Source of the DNA: Erwinia amylovora
GTDB taxonomy: Bacteria; Pseudomonadota; Gammaproteobacteria; Enterobacterales; Enterobacteriaceae
NCBI RefSeq assembly: GCF_017161565.1
Contig: NZ_CP066796.1
Coordinates: forward strand, 2,108,001 to 2,172,000
Direction of reading: 5' to 3'
Length of the DNA: 64,000 nt
The notes beneath the pieces were generated by a model, which had not been told where the DNA came from, did no database searches, and saw only the letters and a list, made by a program, of their open reading frames with translations. Every line of letters starts with the position of its first letter. Within the stretch, counting starts at the first letter, position 1. Shown here piece by piece: positions 53,524 to 62,162 of the stretch. Both the position numbers and the translations under genes were made by a program.

Positions 53524-54939
53524 CTACCGGCTGGAGCAGCCCACCGTTTCCCCGCGCCAACGGCTAACGACAAGCCAGCACAATGCGGTAAATACCCAGC
53601 CAATCAGCCACGAAATATCATTGCCGGCAAACCATCCCACCAGCACCCCGCGGTAGAATTCGTTAGCGGCAAACGGCAGCTGAACCAGCACGCCCAAGGC
53701 GTAGGTACTCATCCCCACCGCGTTCCAGCGGCCGTAGCAGCCGTCAGGATCGCTCAACGCCGCCATGTTCAGCTGCCCGCGGCTGACAAAATAGTAGTCC
53801 GTCAGGTTAATCGCACTCCAGGGTACAAAGAAAATCAGCAGGAACAGCAGGAAATGGGTGAAAGACTTGAGAAATGAAGGCTGACTTAAAATGGCAATGC
53901 CACAGGATATCAGCACCATCAGCACAATAAACAGCATCCGCATCCCTTCGCCGATCGCCGCACGCTGGCGGAAGCCGCACACGATCGTCGCCAGTGACAG
54001 AAAACTGCCATAAGCGTTCAGGGTGGTGAAGGTTATCTTGCCAAAACAGATGGCAAAATAGAGCACCAGCGCCATCATTCCGCCGGACCCCAGCCCAACG
54101 ATGTAACCCACTTCATTACCGGAGAACGCACTTCCGGCCAGCGCCGCCGCCATCACTCCCAGCGTCATTGATGCCTGCGCGCCCAGCACGCTGCCGCAGA
54201 ATACCGCCAGAAAGGTGCTGTGCGCCGATACCGTGCGCGGCAAATAGCGCGAATAATCTGACACGTAGGGGCAGAAGGCGATCTGCCACGAGGACGCGAG
54301 CGACACCGCCAGCAAAAACATCGGCAGTGAAAAATGGCGATTATCCCATAGCCCACTGAGATCGTTTTCCAGCAGCAGGCGGGCAAACAGATAAACAAAC
54401 GCCAGCACCCCGACCACGCTGGCGACTCTCCCCAGCGCGTGGATAAGACGGTAACCGGGCATGGCCACCACAATGATAATCAGTGCAAATATCATCATCC
54501 CGCTACGATCGCTGACGTTGACCAGGTGGGCCAGCGCCTGACCGGCCAGCACCGTGCCGCTGGCGGAAAAGCCAACGTACATGATGCATGCCAGCACCAG
54601 CGGGATCGCGGCGCCGTAAATGCCGAACTGAGACCGGCAGGTGATCATCTGCGGCAAACCAAGGCGCGGCCCCTGGACAGCATGCAGCGCCATCAGCGCC
54701 GCCCCGACCAGCTGCCCCACCAGCAGCCCTGCCAGCGACCACACCACGTCGCCCCCCGGCACCACCGCCAGCGCGCCGGTAACAATGGCGGTAATCTGTA
54801 AATTCCCGCCGAACCACAGGGTGAACTGGCTGAATACCCGGCCGTGGCGCTCGGCATCAGGGATATAATCAATCGTGCGGCTTTCACACAGTCGCCGTGA
54901 CTGCGGCTCAACCGATGACGAAGAGGAACGGAGGGACAT
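53524..54939 (-). CDS. NCS1-family nucleobase/cytosine-type permease
   Basis: 471-residue membrane transporter of the purine-cytosine permease family with about 12 helices. Typical parts are RHGRVFSQFTLWFGGNLQIT, PRLGLPQMITCRSQFGIYGA and FCPYVSDYSRYLP. I chose the ATG at 54939 because AAGGAG lies 6 bases before it; the frame is open 39 codons upstream. The substrate is unknown. It lies downstream of, and same strand as, the aldehyde dehydrogenase, 189 bases away. Confidence 0.85.
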   Translation of the reverse strand: MSLRSSSSSVEPQSRRLCESRTIDYIPDAERHGRVFSQFTLWFGGNLQITAIVTGALAVVPGGDVVWSLAGLLVGQLVGAALMALHAVQGPRLGLPQMITCRSQFGIYGAAIPLVLACIMYVGFSASGTVLAGQALAHLVNVSDRSGMMIFALIIIVVAMPGYRLIHALGRVASVVGVLAFVYLFARLLLENDLSGLWDNRHFSLPMFLLAVSLASSWQIAFCPYVSDYSRYLPRTVSAHSTFLAVFCGSVLGAQASMTLGVMAAALAGSAFSGNEVGYIVGLGSGGMMALVLYFAICFGKITFTTLNAYGSFLSLATIVCGFRQRAAIGEGMRMLFIVLMVLISCGIAILSQPSFLKSFTHFLLFLLIFFVPWSAINLTDYYFVSRGQLNMAALSDPDGCYGRWNAVGMSTYALGVLVQLPFAANEFYRGVLVGWFAGNDISWLIGWVFTALCWLVVSRWRGETVGCSSR

Positions 54940-55128
54940 AACCAACTCCTTGTGTGAAGGAACAGCCACGACCGGAGGCAGACTAGGCTGTTTTGTGCGT
55001 AACAGGTCGCGCGCACATGTCCGTACCACCCAAAACCCCCGTGTCATAAACGGCAAAAATCAGCAATTTTAGCGCTACAGGAAAATACGAGGATGGCCGG
55101 ACTGCCTGTGGCCCGCGAATCGCCGTTT

Positions 55129-56649
55129 TCAGAAGAAACCAAGCGGCTGTACGCTGTAGCTGACCAGCAGATTTTTGGTCTGCTGATAGTGACCGAGCAT
55201 CATTTTATGGGTTTCACGCCCGATGCCGGATTTTTTATAGCCACCAAACGCCGCATGTGCCGGATAAAGGTGGTAACAGTTTATCCAGACGCGCCCGGCT
55301 TTTATTGCCCGCCCGACGCGGTACGCCCGGTTGATATCGCGCGTCCAGACGCCCGCTCCCAGGCCATAGATCGAGTCGTTAGCCAGCGCAATTGCTTCCG
55401 CTTCATCTTTAAAGGTGGTTACCCCCACTACCGGCCCGAATATCTCCTCCTGAAACACGCGCATGCGGTTGTTGCCCTTCAGTAAGGTAGGCTGGATGTA
55501 ATAACCGGCGGATAAATCCCCCGACAGTTTTTCGACTTCGCCCCCCGTCAGCACCTGCGCGCCCTCATGTCGGGCGATCTCCAGATAGGCAAGGATTTTG
55601 TCAAACTGCTGCTGCGAAGCCTGCGCCCCGACCATGGTATCGGTATCCAACGGATCGCCGCGCTTGATGGTTTTTATGCGTTCCAGCACCGCCGCCATAA
55701 AAGGCTGATAGATCGACTCCTGTACCAGCGCGCGCGAGGGACAGGTACAGACTTCCCCCTGATTAAGGAAGCCCAGCACAACGCCCTCCGCTGCCTTTTC
55801 GATAAAGGATGGCTCGGCCTGCATAACGTCGGCGAAGAAGATGTTCGGTGATTTACCCCCCAGCTCAACGGTAGACGGGATCAGGTTTTTTGCAGCCAGT
55901 TCAAGAACATGCCCGCCGGTGGTGGTTGAGCCGGTAAAGGCAACTTTAGCGATACGCGGGCTGGCAGCCAGCGCTTCTCCCGCTTCGCGCCCGAAACCGT
56001 GGATGACGTTCAGCACGCCTTTTGGCAACAGGTCGGCGACAAGTTCAGCAAACAGCGTAATCGACAGCGGCGTCTGTTCAGCCGGTTTCAGCACCACGCA
56101 GTTCCCGGCCGCCAGCGCCGGTGCCAGTTTCCATGCCGCCATCAGCAACGGGAAGTTCCACGGTATAATTTGCGCCACCACGCCCAGCGGCTCGTGGAAG
56201 TGGTAGGCAGCGGTGAACTCATCGATCTCTGCAGCCGCGCCTTCCTGAGCGCGCAAGCAGCCGGCGAAATAACGGAAATGATCTACGGCAAGCGGCAAAT
56301 CAGCGGCGAGGGTTTCACGCACCGGCTTGCCATTGTCCCAACTTTCATTCACCGCCAGCCGTTGCAGATTTTGTTCCATGCGGTCGGCAATTTTCAGCAG
56401 CGCCAGCGAGCGCGCCTGCACCGGGGTTTTGCCCCAGGCGTCGGCAGCAGCGTGGGCGGCATCCAGCGCTTTCTCAACATCATCTTTGTCCGAACGCGGG
56501 AACTCACCGATTGCCGAACCATTTACCGGCGAGATGTTGGTAAAATAGGCCCCGTTAACCGGTGCAACAAATTCCCCGTTGATGTAATTGCCATATTTTG
56601 GCTTGAGGATAATCAGTGAATCGTTACTGCCTGGACGGGCATAGCGCAT
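55129..56649 (-). CDS. NAD-dependent aldehyde dehydrogenase (ExaC/AldB type)
   Basis: 506-residue enzyme oxidising acetaldehyde or similar short aldehydes to acids. It has the general-base glutamate in [14 protein letters not shown] and the catalytic cysteine in [15 protein letters not shown], together with [20 protein letters not shown] and ending PLGFF. The C-C pair at the active site (CTC) is typical of the ExaC/AldB group. AGGAG lies 6 bases before the ATG at 56649. Confidence 0.9.
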   Translation of the reverse strand: MRYARPGSNDSLIILKPKYGNYINGEFVAPVNGAYFTNISPVNGSAIGEFPRSDKDDVEKALDAAHAAADAWGKTPVQARSLALLKIADRMEQNLQRLAVNESWDNGKPVRETLAADLPLAVDHFRYFAGCLRAQEGAAAEIDEFTAAYHFHEPLGVVAQIIPWNFPLLMAAWKLAPALAAGNCVVLKPAEQTPLSITLFAELVADLLPKGVLNVIHGFGREAGEALAASPRIAKVAFTGSTTTGGHVLELAAKNLIPSTVELGGKSPNIFFADVMQAEPSFIEKAAEGVVLGFLNQGEVCTCPSRALVQESIYQPFMAAVLERIKTIKRGDPLDTDTMVGAQASQQQFDKILAYLEIARHEGAQVLTGGEVEKLSGDLSAGYYIQPTLLKGNNRMRVFQEEIFGPVVGVTTFKDEAEAIALANDSIYGLGAGVWTRDINRAYRVGRAIKAGRVWINCYHLYPAHAAFGGYKKSGIGRETHKMMLGHYQQTKNLLVSYSVQPLGFF

Positions 56650-57008
56650 GGTTATTCTCCTGTAGCGTATTGAACGCCGGGGATGGATTTCAGGTAACAA
56701 TGAGTTAACCTTAAATTAACCTATTCAACCTGCACGAGAATGTCAGTGAGCCAGGCAAGAAACTGTGACCTTGTCGAAAGGAAATCAGGATTGGCAGCTG
56801 AAAAACGTGACGCCATACGGCGGTGATCGTAAACGCGATTCGCATCGAGAGGTAAAATGAGTCATCTTACGCAACTCAAACTGTGTATCAGCTGCGGGGG
56901 TTGTCCACACAGAGCTGGCAATAGCTGAAAAACGCCGGCCCGGCCCTCTGGCAATGCAATTTCGTGCCAGAATTAACCAAACGACTCTGTTTTACTGAGG
57001 ATTTTGCA
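56650..57008. other. Intergenic region between the divergent aldehyde dehydrogenase and EamA genes
   Basis: Promoters for both genes must lie here. I can place none with confidence and see no other gene. Confidence 0.4.
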
Positions 57009-57884
57009 GTGGCTTTGCGTCATTTCTTACTGATTTTATTGGTGGTGTCCATCTGGGCATTCAATAACATTGCGATTAAATGGGGGCTGCTCGACCTGCC
57101 GCCCCTGCTACTGATCACCCTGCGCTTTGTGGTTGTAGCACTTATTCTGGTGCCCTTTACCCGCGTGACCCGTCAGCAGATCCCTTACCTGGCAGCCCTG
57201 GGGGTCACCTTTGGCTTTTTGCACTTCGCCCTGCTGTTTGTTGGCCTGAACTATACCGATGCCGGCACGGCAGCCGTCATTGTGCAACTGGGCACGCCGA
57301 TTGCCATGCTGCTGGCGATGGTGGTGCTGAAAGAAAAACTGCGGCTGGTACAACTGCTGGGCATTGCGGTCTCACTGAGCGGCGTAGTGGTGCTGTCAGG
57401 CAGCCCGACCATTCCAGGTTGGGGAGTGCTGCTGCTGCTGTTACTTAGCGCCTGCGGCTGGGCGACCAGCAACTTGATTGTGAAAATCTCACCGTCGATC
57501 CCGCCGCTCACCCTGACCGCCTGGCTCTCTCTGTTTGCTATTCCGCTGGTAGGATGCGCCTCGTGGCTGAACGAATCACACCAGCTTACGCTACTGATGC
57601 ACGCTTCGTGGCGTGGCTGGTTTGCCATTTTTTTCAGCGCCATCGCCTCGTCCGTAGTCGCCTATTCACTGTGGTACAGCCTGCTGAACCACTATAACGT
57701 CAATCTGATCATGCCCTATTCGCTGTTAACCCCGGTGCTGGCGGTGCTGATGGGTGTTTTTGTATTAGGTGACAGCATGAACCTTTTCAAAGTTGCTGGT
57801 TCACTGCTGGTCATTGCCGGCACGGCAATTGCGGTGATCAATTTACGCAATCTAAACATGCACGCGCGCCTCCGCCGCCGTTGA
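57009..57884 (+). CDS. EamA-family (DMT) transporter
   Basis: 291-residue inner-membrane protein with ten hydrophobic segments in two EamA repeats, as in amino-acid and metabolite exporters such as RhtA and EamA. I chose GTG at 57009 with GAGG about 8 bases before it; the frame continues to another GTG at 56964. The first helix then begins at the N-terminus as usual. GTAAVIVQLGTPIAMLLA and SVVAYSLWYSLLNHYNVNLI match the conserved repeat ends. Substrate unknown. Confidence 0.82.
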   Translation: MALRHFLLILLVVSIWAFNNIAIKWGLLDLPPLLLITLRFVVVALILVPFTRVTRQQIPYLAALGVTFGFLHFALLFVGLNYTDAGTAAVIVQLGTPIAMLLAMVVLKEKLRLVQLLGIAVSLSGVVVLSGSPTIPGWGVLLLLLLSACGWATSNLIVKISPSIPPLTLTAWLSLFAIPLVGCASWLNESHQLTLLMHASWRGWFAIFFSAIASSVVAYSLWYSLLNHYNVNLIMPYSLLTPVLAVLMGVFVLGDSMNLFKVAGSLLVIAGTAIAVINLRNLNMHARLRRR

Positions 57885-57899
57885 AATCACCAGTGATGC

Positions 57900-58466
57900 T
57901 CAGATATCCTCTGCGTCAGCAACGTCGTCTGCCAGCTCGTCGCGCATTGCCTGAATCGCTTCACGGCTAATGGCCGCCAGCGTGCGGTAGAAGTCGGTGG
58001 CGGCATGCGCTTCCACCTTACCCAGAAACGCGCCTGCCCAGGGGAGCAGATAGTTGTCAAACAGCGTGATCTGAGCCTGAGACTCGTCGGCTTCTGACTG
58101 GTCTTCAAGCCATGAGGAGGCCAGCAGCAGCGCGCCGATATGGTCGGTCGGCGCATCAGTCAGCGGCATCCCGCGCTGATTCAGAAAGGCGCGCACCTCG
58201 GCTTCCCGTGGGCCATTTTCCCATTGCGAACCGTATGGCGGTACCTTGCATTCGCTGCCAACAAACAGCGCCTGGTAATCGGCTGCCAGTCGCTGAGGAT
58301 CGCAGTTTTGTTGCAGGCGGGTTAACAGTTCGTCCTGCTCCAGCGGCCAGTGCTGCTGGAGCTTGCCTTCACGCAGCAGCGTGAACAGTGGGGCCAGCAA
58401 CGCGTCCTGCGGCGGACGGTTATACAGCGAGCCAAGCAGACGGCAGATGATGGAAAACTCATTCAT
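57900..58466 (-). CDS. ycdY: TorD/DmsD-family chaperone YcdY
   Basis: Redox-enzyme maturation-type chaperone. In E. coli YcdY assists the zinc phosphatase YcdX, which affects swarming. The 188-residue product starts MNEFSIICRLLGSLYNRPPQ and has PLEQDELLTRLQQNCD, VPPYGSQWENG and LLPWAGAFLGKVEAHAATDF, close to E. coli YcdY (184). The open frame extends 12 codons upstream, but the ATG at 58466 matches the family start. No ycdX is in the window. Confidence 0.9.
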   Translation of the reverse strand: MNEFSIICRLLGSLYNRPPQDALLAPLFTLLREGKLQQHWPLEQDELLTRLQQNCDPQRLAADYQALFVGSECKVPPYGSQWENGPREAEVRAFLNQRGMPLTDAPTDHIGALLLASSWLEDQSEADESQAQITLFDNYLLPWAGAFLGKVEAHAATDFYRTLAAISREAIQAMRDELADDVADAEDI

Positions 58467-59125
58467 ATAATTCGGTTCCAGAGATGCATGTGACAATGTC
58501 ACGTATTAAGCTGTTCAGTTATTTCCTTACGCTTTGCCGGCCAATAACAGGGGCCAACCGTTGCGACTTGACATTTAACACGTGATTTCCAGGAAAATCC
58601 ATCTTACCGTGCGGGCGCAAACAGGCAGCAAAGCAGCCATTGTTGTGGCCAAATCCTCCAAATCATCATTCTGCTTGTAAGTTTAAGCGGTCAGAACCTG
58701 TGGTCCTGATGGCATAATGCTGTCTTCATTCAGGCATAGCGCCTGCGCGATATTGTTCATCGCATCACCGGGCAAAGTGACGGCCGCATTGTACGGGCTG
58801 ACAGCCATCTCTTTAGGCGACCAGAATGCGTGATCCATCGGCGACCGTGGCTGGTTGACGACATCCCGCGCTGCCCGCAGATCGACTTCAACCCGATGCA
58901 CAGCGAGCGCCAGATTAATCAGGAACGCGCCGGGTTCAGGTGGGTGCCGAAGGGCGGCTTTTTTATTTGCGTTAACGCTTTGAAAAGACTGCACTGTTGA
59001 TGATTAAAACAGCAAACTGCTGTAAAAGTGACTAAACGCGCATCATTTCCTGCAATGACAGTTGACCACCGCAGACGATTTACTTACATTAGCGCCCGTC
59101 AGCAATTTGATTGTGGCGACAAACT
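58467..59125. other. Intergenic region ycdY to tRNA-Ser
   Basis: About 660 bases. A leftward frame at 58683-58994 is listed separately. The tRNA promoter should be at the right end; no clear hexamers were found. Confidence 0.4.
58683..58994 (-). CDS. Uncertain 103-codon frame, possible gene remnant
   Basis: I do not recognise this frame. It opens with GTG (MQSFQSVNANKKAALRHPPE) without a ribosome site and ends MPSGPQVLTA. Its codon use looks like that of real genes and the middle (MDHAFWSPKEMAVSPYNAAV) is not low-complexity. It may be the tail of a lost gene, or chance. Confidence 0.25.
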   Translation of the reverse strand: MQSFQSVNANKKAALRHPPEPGAFLINLALAVHRVEVDLRAARDVVNQPRSPMDHAFWSPKEMAVSPYNAAVTLPGDAMNNIAQALCLNEDSIMPSGPQVLTA

Positions 59126-59213
59126 GGTGAGGTGTCCGAGTGGCTGAAGGAGCACGCCTGGAAAGTGTGTATACGGCAACGTATCGAGGGTTCGAACCCC
59201 TCTCTCACCACCA
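59126..59213 (+). tRNA. tRNA-Ser (anticodon GGA), copy 1
   Basis: 88 bases with acceptor GGTGAGG / TCTCACC, the long variable arm of serine tRNAs (GTGTGTATACGGCAACGTATC region), anticodon GGA in CCTGGAAAG, T-arm GAGGG-TTCGAAC-CCCTC and encoded CCA. It closely resembles E. coli serW/serX. The discriminator base before CCA is A, where the E. coli serine tRNAs have G. Confidence 0.95.
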
Positions 59214-59224
59214 TCTTAAAAGAG

Positions 59225-59255
59225 AAAGCCCGAACTCACGTTCGGGCTTTTTTTT
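59225..59255 (+). terminator. Terminator after tRNA-Ser copy 1
   Basis: AAAGCCCGAA and TTCGGGCTTT form a 10-bp stem with a six-base loop, followed by a T-run. The same hairpin recurs in every repeat unit. Confidence 0.9.
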
Positions 59256-59267
59256 ATACCTGTTCCC

Positions 59268-59398
59268 GGATGAGAGAGGGAGTGAAGAACCCTCGTCAGG
59301 GTTCGACAAAACGGCAGGACCGCCGTTTTGCACAGCCACAGGCTGCCCGAAGGGCCGGGCACAGGGATGTGCCCGGTGATCCCCCTCTCTCACCACCA
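59268..59398 (+). ncRNA. Candidate structured RNA (RtT-like), unit A1
   Basis: Outer stem TGAGAGAGGG with CCCTCTCTCA enclosing four tandem hairpins, as given for the repeat. The right end mimics a tRNA 3' end with CCA. In E. coli the analogous rtT RNA is released from the tyrT transcript and modulates the stringent response phenotype; the role here is inferred only from layout. Confidence 0.5.
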
Positions 59399-59453
59399 TC
59401 TTAAAAGAGAAAGCCCGAACTCACGTTCGGGCTTTTTTTTATGCCTGTTCCCC
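59399..59453 (+). repeat. RtT-like repeat, partial unit A2
   Basis: Repeats the start of unit A1, including the terminator stem (59410-59440) and the following ATGCCTGTTCCC, then diverges just before the phoA stop. Read leftward, the same hairpin could also end phoA transcription, though its T-run suits only the rightward strand. Confidence 0.75.
59410..59440 (+). terminator. Terminator in repeat unit A2
   Basis: Same 10-bp AAAGCCCGAA / TTCGGGCTTT stem followed by a T-run. Confidence 0.85.
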
Positions 59454-59468
59454 GGTAGGAATTATCTC

Positions 59469-60872
59469 TTAATGCATTCCCAGCGCCGCCTTAATGGTAT
59501 AAAACAGATCCGTCTGGTCAGTCAGCCCCACCACATTCGCCGCATGTGGACCGTACGCAGCAATACGCAGCTGGCTACCGGTATGCCCCTGTGACTCTTC
59601 TTCCGAGTTACCGTAACTGATGGTCATCGGGCTGCCGTCTTTGGTGATCAGCGTCTGCGTCAGGCCCGGAGCCTTGCTGTCGTTAGCGATAATCTGGCTG
59701 GAGTGGGCATGGTCGGCGGTGACGATAACCAATGTATTACCATCTTTGCGGGCGAATTGGAGCGCCTTTTGCACTGCTTCATCCAAATCGACCGTTTCGC
59801 CGATCTGCCCACACGGATTCGCCGCGTGATCCTGCTTATCAATAGAGGCACCTTCAACCTGCAGGAAGAAGCCTTGCGGATGGCTGCTCAGTAACGTAAT
59901 GGCTTTATCGGTCATCTGCGCGAGAGTTGGCGTGGAGGCAGGACGTTCAGCGTTGACTTCACAGGTGACCGGTTTAGCGGCAAGATTACCGTGATAGCTG
60001 GCCTTAGGCCCTTTCCAGCGCACCGGCATATTACCGACGGCAAACAGTCCCAGTACCGGTTTCTCATTGCTGGCGCTACTGAGCGAATTCATCCCGTCGA
60101 GGTCGCTGACCAGCTGATAGCCACGCAGCTTCGCCTGCGCTTGCAGTGTTTTACCCTGCCATTCGCCGCCGCGCGCGGTTTCCGCAAAGGTTTTTCCACC
60201 GCCGCCGAAATTGACGTCTGCGCGTGTATTCAACAGCTGTTCCGCTATCGACCCCTTACCGCCGTTCTCAAGGGCATTGGTTGAACACAGTTCGCTGGTT
60301 TCTACCGGGCCATAACACTTACGTGAAGTGACATGGGCAATCTGCGCCGCCGGCGTTGCGTCCTCCAGCTCCGCAGTAGAAACATTGCCGGTCGCCCTGC
60401 CAGCCCCCTTCGCCAGTTCAAGCAGCGTAGGATGAGCCTTACCCGTAACATCAACCCCGATGGCTCCATTGTAGGATTTCACCCCGGTCGCCCAGGCGGT
60501 GGCCGATGCTGCAGAATCGGTGACGTAATCGGGCTTATGCGTTTTCTTATCCAGTGCATAGTGGGTGTACTGCCCCGTGAGCGGCAGTGCGTCGATGCCT
60601 TTAAAGAAACCGCCCGCCCCTTCGGCATAGTTACGTGCCGCTGTGATCTCAGAATCACCCATGCCATCACCGATCAGCAAAATGACATTTTTCGCCCTGC
60701 TATTGCTCAGAGCGGCCTTAATCGCTGCGGTTTGGTCGATGTCCAGACGACGAGCGCCACCCGGCTGGGTGATATCGCCCCGGGCTGCGCGATGCCAGCT
60801 AGCAATATCGGCAACGGCAGAGGAACAAATCAGTGAACTTATTATTGACAGTGCCAGGGCTTGGTGTTTCAT
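59469..60872 (-). CDS. phoA: Alkaline phosphatase PhoA
   Basis: Periplasmic phosphomonoesterase releasing phosphate from organic esters. The 467-residue product (E. coli 471) has a signal peptide ([21 protein letters not shown]), the nucleophile serine in [16 protein letters not shown], metal ligands in [28 protein letters not shown] and [13 protein letters not shown], and the two disulfide pairs of the E. coli enzyme ([16 protein letters not shown] with NPCGQ). The frame opens 5 codons earlier, but GGAG suits the ATG at 60872. A Pho box lies upstream. It sits between two tRNA-Ser genes. Confidence 0.95.
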   Translation of the reverse strand: MKHQALALSIISSLICSSAVADIASWHRAARGDITQPGGARRLDIDQTAAIKAALSNSRAKNVILLIGDGMGDSEITAARNYAEGAGGFFKGIDALPLTGQYTHYALDKKTHKPDYVTDSAASATAWATGVKSYNGAIGVDVTGKAHPTLLELAKGAGRATGNVSTAELEDATPAAQIAHVTSRKCYGPVETSELCSTNALENGGKGSIAEQLLNTRADVNFGGGGKTFAETARGGEWQGKTLQAQAKLRGYQLVSDLDGMNSLSSASNEKPVLGLFAVGNMPVRWKGPKASYHGNLAAKPVTCEVNAERPASTPTLAQMTDKAITLLSSHPQGFFLQVEGASIDKQDHAANPCGQIGETVDLDEAVQKALQFARKDGNTLVIVTADHAHSSQIIANDSKAPGLTQTLITKDGSPMTISYGNSEEESQGHTGSQLRIAAYGPHAANVVGLTDQTDLFYTIKAALGMH

Positions 60873-60945
60873 ACAGAGGATCTCCATAAATAAATTTCGC
60901 GAAATATTTCAGGAGGCCAGTCTGCGATACAACTGTTTCATTTTC

Positions 60946-60963
60946 GCGACAGGCCGATGACAA
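60946..60963 (-). promoter_or_regulatory. Pho box upstream of phoA
   Basis: Read leftward, TTGTCATCGGCCTGTCGC has two TGTC-type 7-mers (TTGTCAT and CTGTCGC) spaced by four bases, an 11-base period as in PhoB sites. It lies about 75-90 bases before the phoA start. A PhoB-dependent promoter induced by phosphate limitation is inferred. Confidence 0.7.
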
Positions 60964-61112
60964 AAAGATGGCAATGAGATACAACCAGCGCCAGATCTCC
61001 CGGTTGCTTATGAGCTGCGCAAACGCCAGCCCGGGGGAAAATACTGCTTGACCCACTCGCTGCTACTGCCTATAGTAGCGCCCCGTCATCCCCTGTGGTT
61101 GGCGGAAAAATA

Positions 61113-61200
61113 GGTGAGGTGTCCGAGTGGCTGAAGGAGCACGCCTGGAAAGTGTGTATACGGCAACGTATCGAGGGTTCGAACCCCTCTCTCACCACCA
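61113..61200 (+). tRNA. tRNA-Ser (anticodon GGA), copy 2
   Basis: Identical over all 88 bases to copy 1, including the A discriminator base and the encoded CCA. Confidence 0.95.
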
Positions 61201-61211
61201 TATTAAAAGAG

Positions 61212-61241
61212 AAAGCCCGAACTCACTTTCGGGCTTTTTTT
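61212..61241 (+). terminator. Terminator after tRNA-Ser copy 2 (unit B1)
   Basis: AAAGCCCGAA / TTCGGGCTTT stem with the loop CTCACT and a T-run. Confidence 0.88.
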
Positions 61242-61253
61242 ATGCCTGTTCCC

Positions 61254-61384
61254 GGATGAGAGAGGGAGTGAAGAACCCTCGTCAGGGTTCGACAAAACGG
61301 CAGGACCGCCGTTTTGCACAGCCACAGGCTGCCCGTAGGGCCGGGCACAGGGATGTGCCCGGTGATCCCCCTCTCTCACCACCA
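61254..61384 (+). ncRNA. Candidate structured RNA (RtT-like), unit B1
   Basis: All four hairpins and the outer TGAGAGAGGG / CCCTCTCTCA stem are kept. Confidence 0.5.
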
Positions 61385-61395
61385 TATTAAAAGAG

Positions 61396-61425
61396 AAAGC
61401 CCGAACTTACGTTCGGGCTTTTTTT
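61396..61425 (+). terminator. Terminator in repeat unit B2
   Basis: AAAGCCCGAA / TTCGGGCTTT stem with the loop CTTACG and a T-run. Confidence 0.85.
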
Positions 61426-61437
61426 ATGCCTGTTCCC

Positions 61438-61568
61438 GAATGAGAGAGGGAGTGAAGAACCCTCGTCAGGGTTCGACAAAACGGCAGGACCGCCGTTTTG
61501 CACAGCCACAGGCTGCCCGTAGGGCCGGGCACAGGGATGTGCCCGGTGATCCCCCTCTCTCACCACCA
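61438..61568 (+). ncRNA. Candidate structured RNA (RtT-like), unit B2
   Basis: All four hairpins and the outer stem are kept, as in A1 and B1. Confidence 0.5.
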
Positions 61569-61668
61569 TCTCAAAAGAGAAAGCCCGAACTCACGTTCGG
61601 GCTTTTTTTATGCCTGTTCCCGGATGAGAGAGGGAGTGAAGAACCCTCGTCAGGGTTGGGCACAGGGA
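61569..61668 (+). repeat. RtT-like repeat, partial unit B3 with internal deletion
   Basis: Keeps the terminator (61580-61609), the 5' side of the outer stem and the first hairpin. It then jumps from CAGGGTT to GGGCACAGGGA, losing the second and third hairpins, and diverges after about 61668. No further tRNA end follows. Confidence 0.75.
61580..61609 (+). terminator. Terminator in repeat unit B3
   Basis: AAAGCCCGAA / TTCGGGCTTT stem with a T-run; last of the series. Confidence 0.85.
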
Positions 61669-62162
61669 CAACGCCGGGAGCGCTTCGAACGACGCTTGCG
61701 TCGGCCCTAAGGGTGAGTCTTATGGATGAGACGAGTCATCAGCGAGTGATCCCGCTATCAACACCCTCTTCACAGGTCGATGGCAATATGCTGGTACAGG
61801 CGACCTGGAGCATTTCCTTTCCCCCCGACACCGGCCTCAAAAGGCCATTCTCGCTACATTTCGTTATGTTTAAATTTATTGTCACCAACAAATTATCGAC
61901 GCTAAGCATGTCAGCTTTGCGATAGGTCCTGTGAGTCAGTGTGGCAAGTCACAATGCACTGCTGTCCGGCAGGCTGCGCCTTAAAGAGAAAGGGTCAGTT
62001 TGATCATTCAGACTGGTTAGGGAAAGTGACTGAGCAACCGCTCCTGGACTCTTCCGCCAGGCAAAAGGCGATATGCAGCACAAACTGACTATTGTTTATT
62101 GCAAAATATTGATTGTCTTCCCCCCCCACTTCACTACTTATTCGTACAATGCCGGGTGCCCG
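61669..62162. other. Region between array B and the nitroreductase remnant
   Basis: About 490 bases with no gene I can support. Long frames that run from the tRNA repeats into this part are chance products of the repeat. Confidence 0.4.

Larger units (their letters stand above)
59214..59398 (+). repeat. RtT-like tRNA-linked repeat, unit A1 (185 bases)
   Basis: Runs from the end of tRNA-Ser copy 1 to a second copy of the last 14 tRNA bases (CTCTCTCACCACCA, ending 59398). It contains the terminator and then four hairpins: GAACCCT/AGGGTTC (59287-59304), AAAACGGC/GCCGTTTT (59308-59329), CAGCC/GGCTG (59333-59345) and CCGGGCAC/GTGCCCGG (59355-59376). TGAGAGAGGG (59271-59280) is complementary to the duplicated tRNA end, closing an outer stem. 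The layout is that of the RtT repeats after E. coli tyrT. Confidence 0.85.
61201..61384 (+). repeat. RtT-like tRNA-linked repeat, unit B1 (184 bases)
   Basis: As unit A1, with small changes: the terminator loop is CTCACT (one base different) and CCCGTAGGG replaces CCCGAAGGG between the third and fourth hairpins. It ends with a copy of the tRNA 3' end at 61384. Terminator stem at 61212-61241; structured part 61254-61384. Confidence 0.85.
61385..61568 (+). repeat. RtT-like tRNA-linked repeat, unit B2 (184 bases)
   Basis: Second full unit of array B, ending with a third copy of the tRNA 3' end at 61568. Terminator stem at 61396-61425 with loop CTTACG; CCCGAATGAG replaces CCCGGATGAG at the foot of the outer stem. 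The hairpins and CCCGTAGGG are as in B1. Confidence 0.85.

Noticed and set aside
61127..61925. Rightward frames running through the tRNA and repeats (HHHLKRESPNSRSGFF and similar)
   Set aside because: They begin in the tRNA gene and simply translate the repeat. E. coli tyrT repeats have a proposed small protein (tpr), but here I see no ribosome site or residue pattern to support one.
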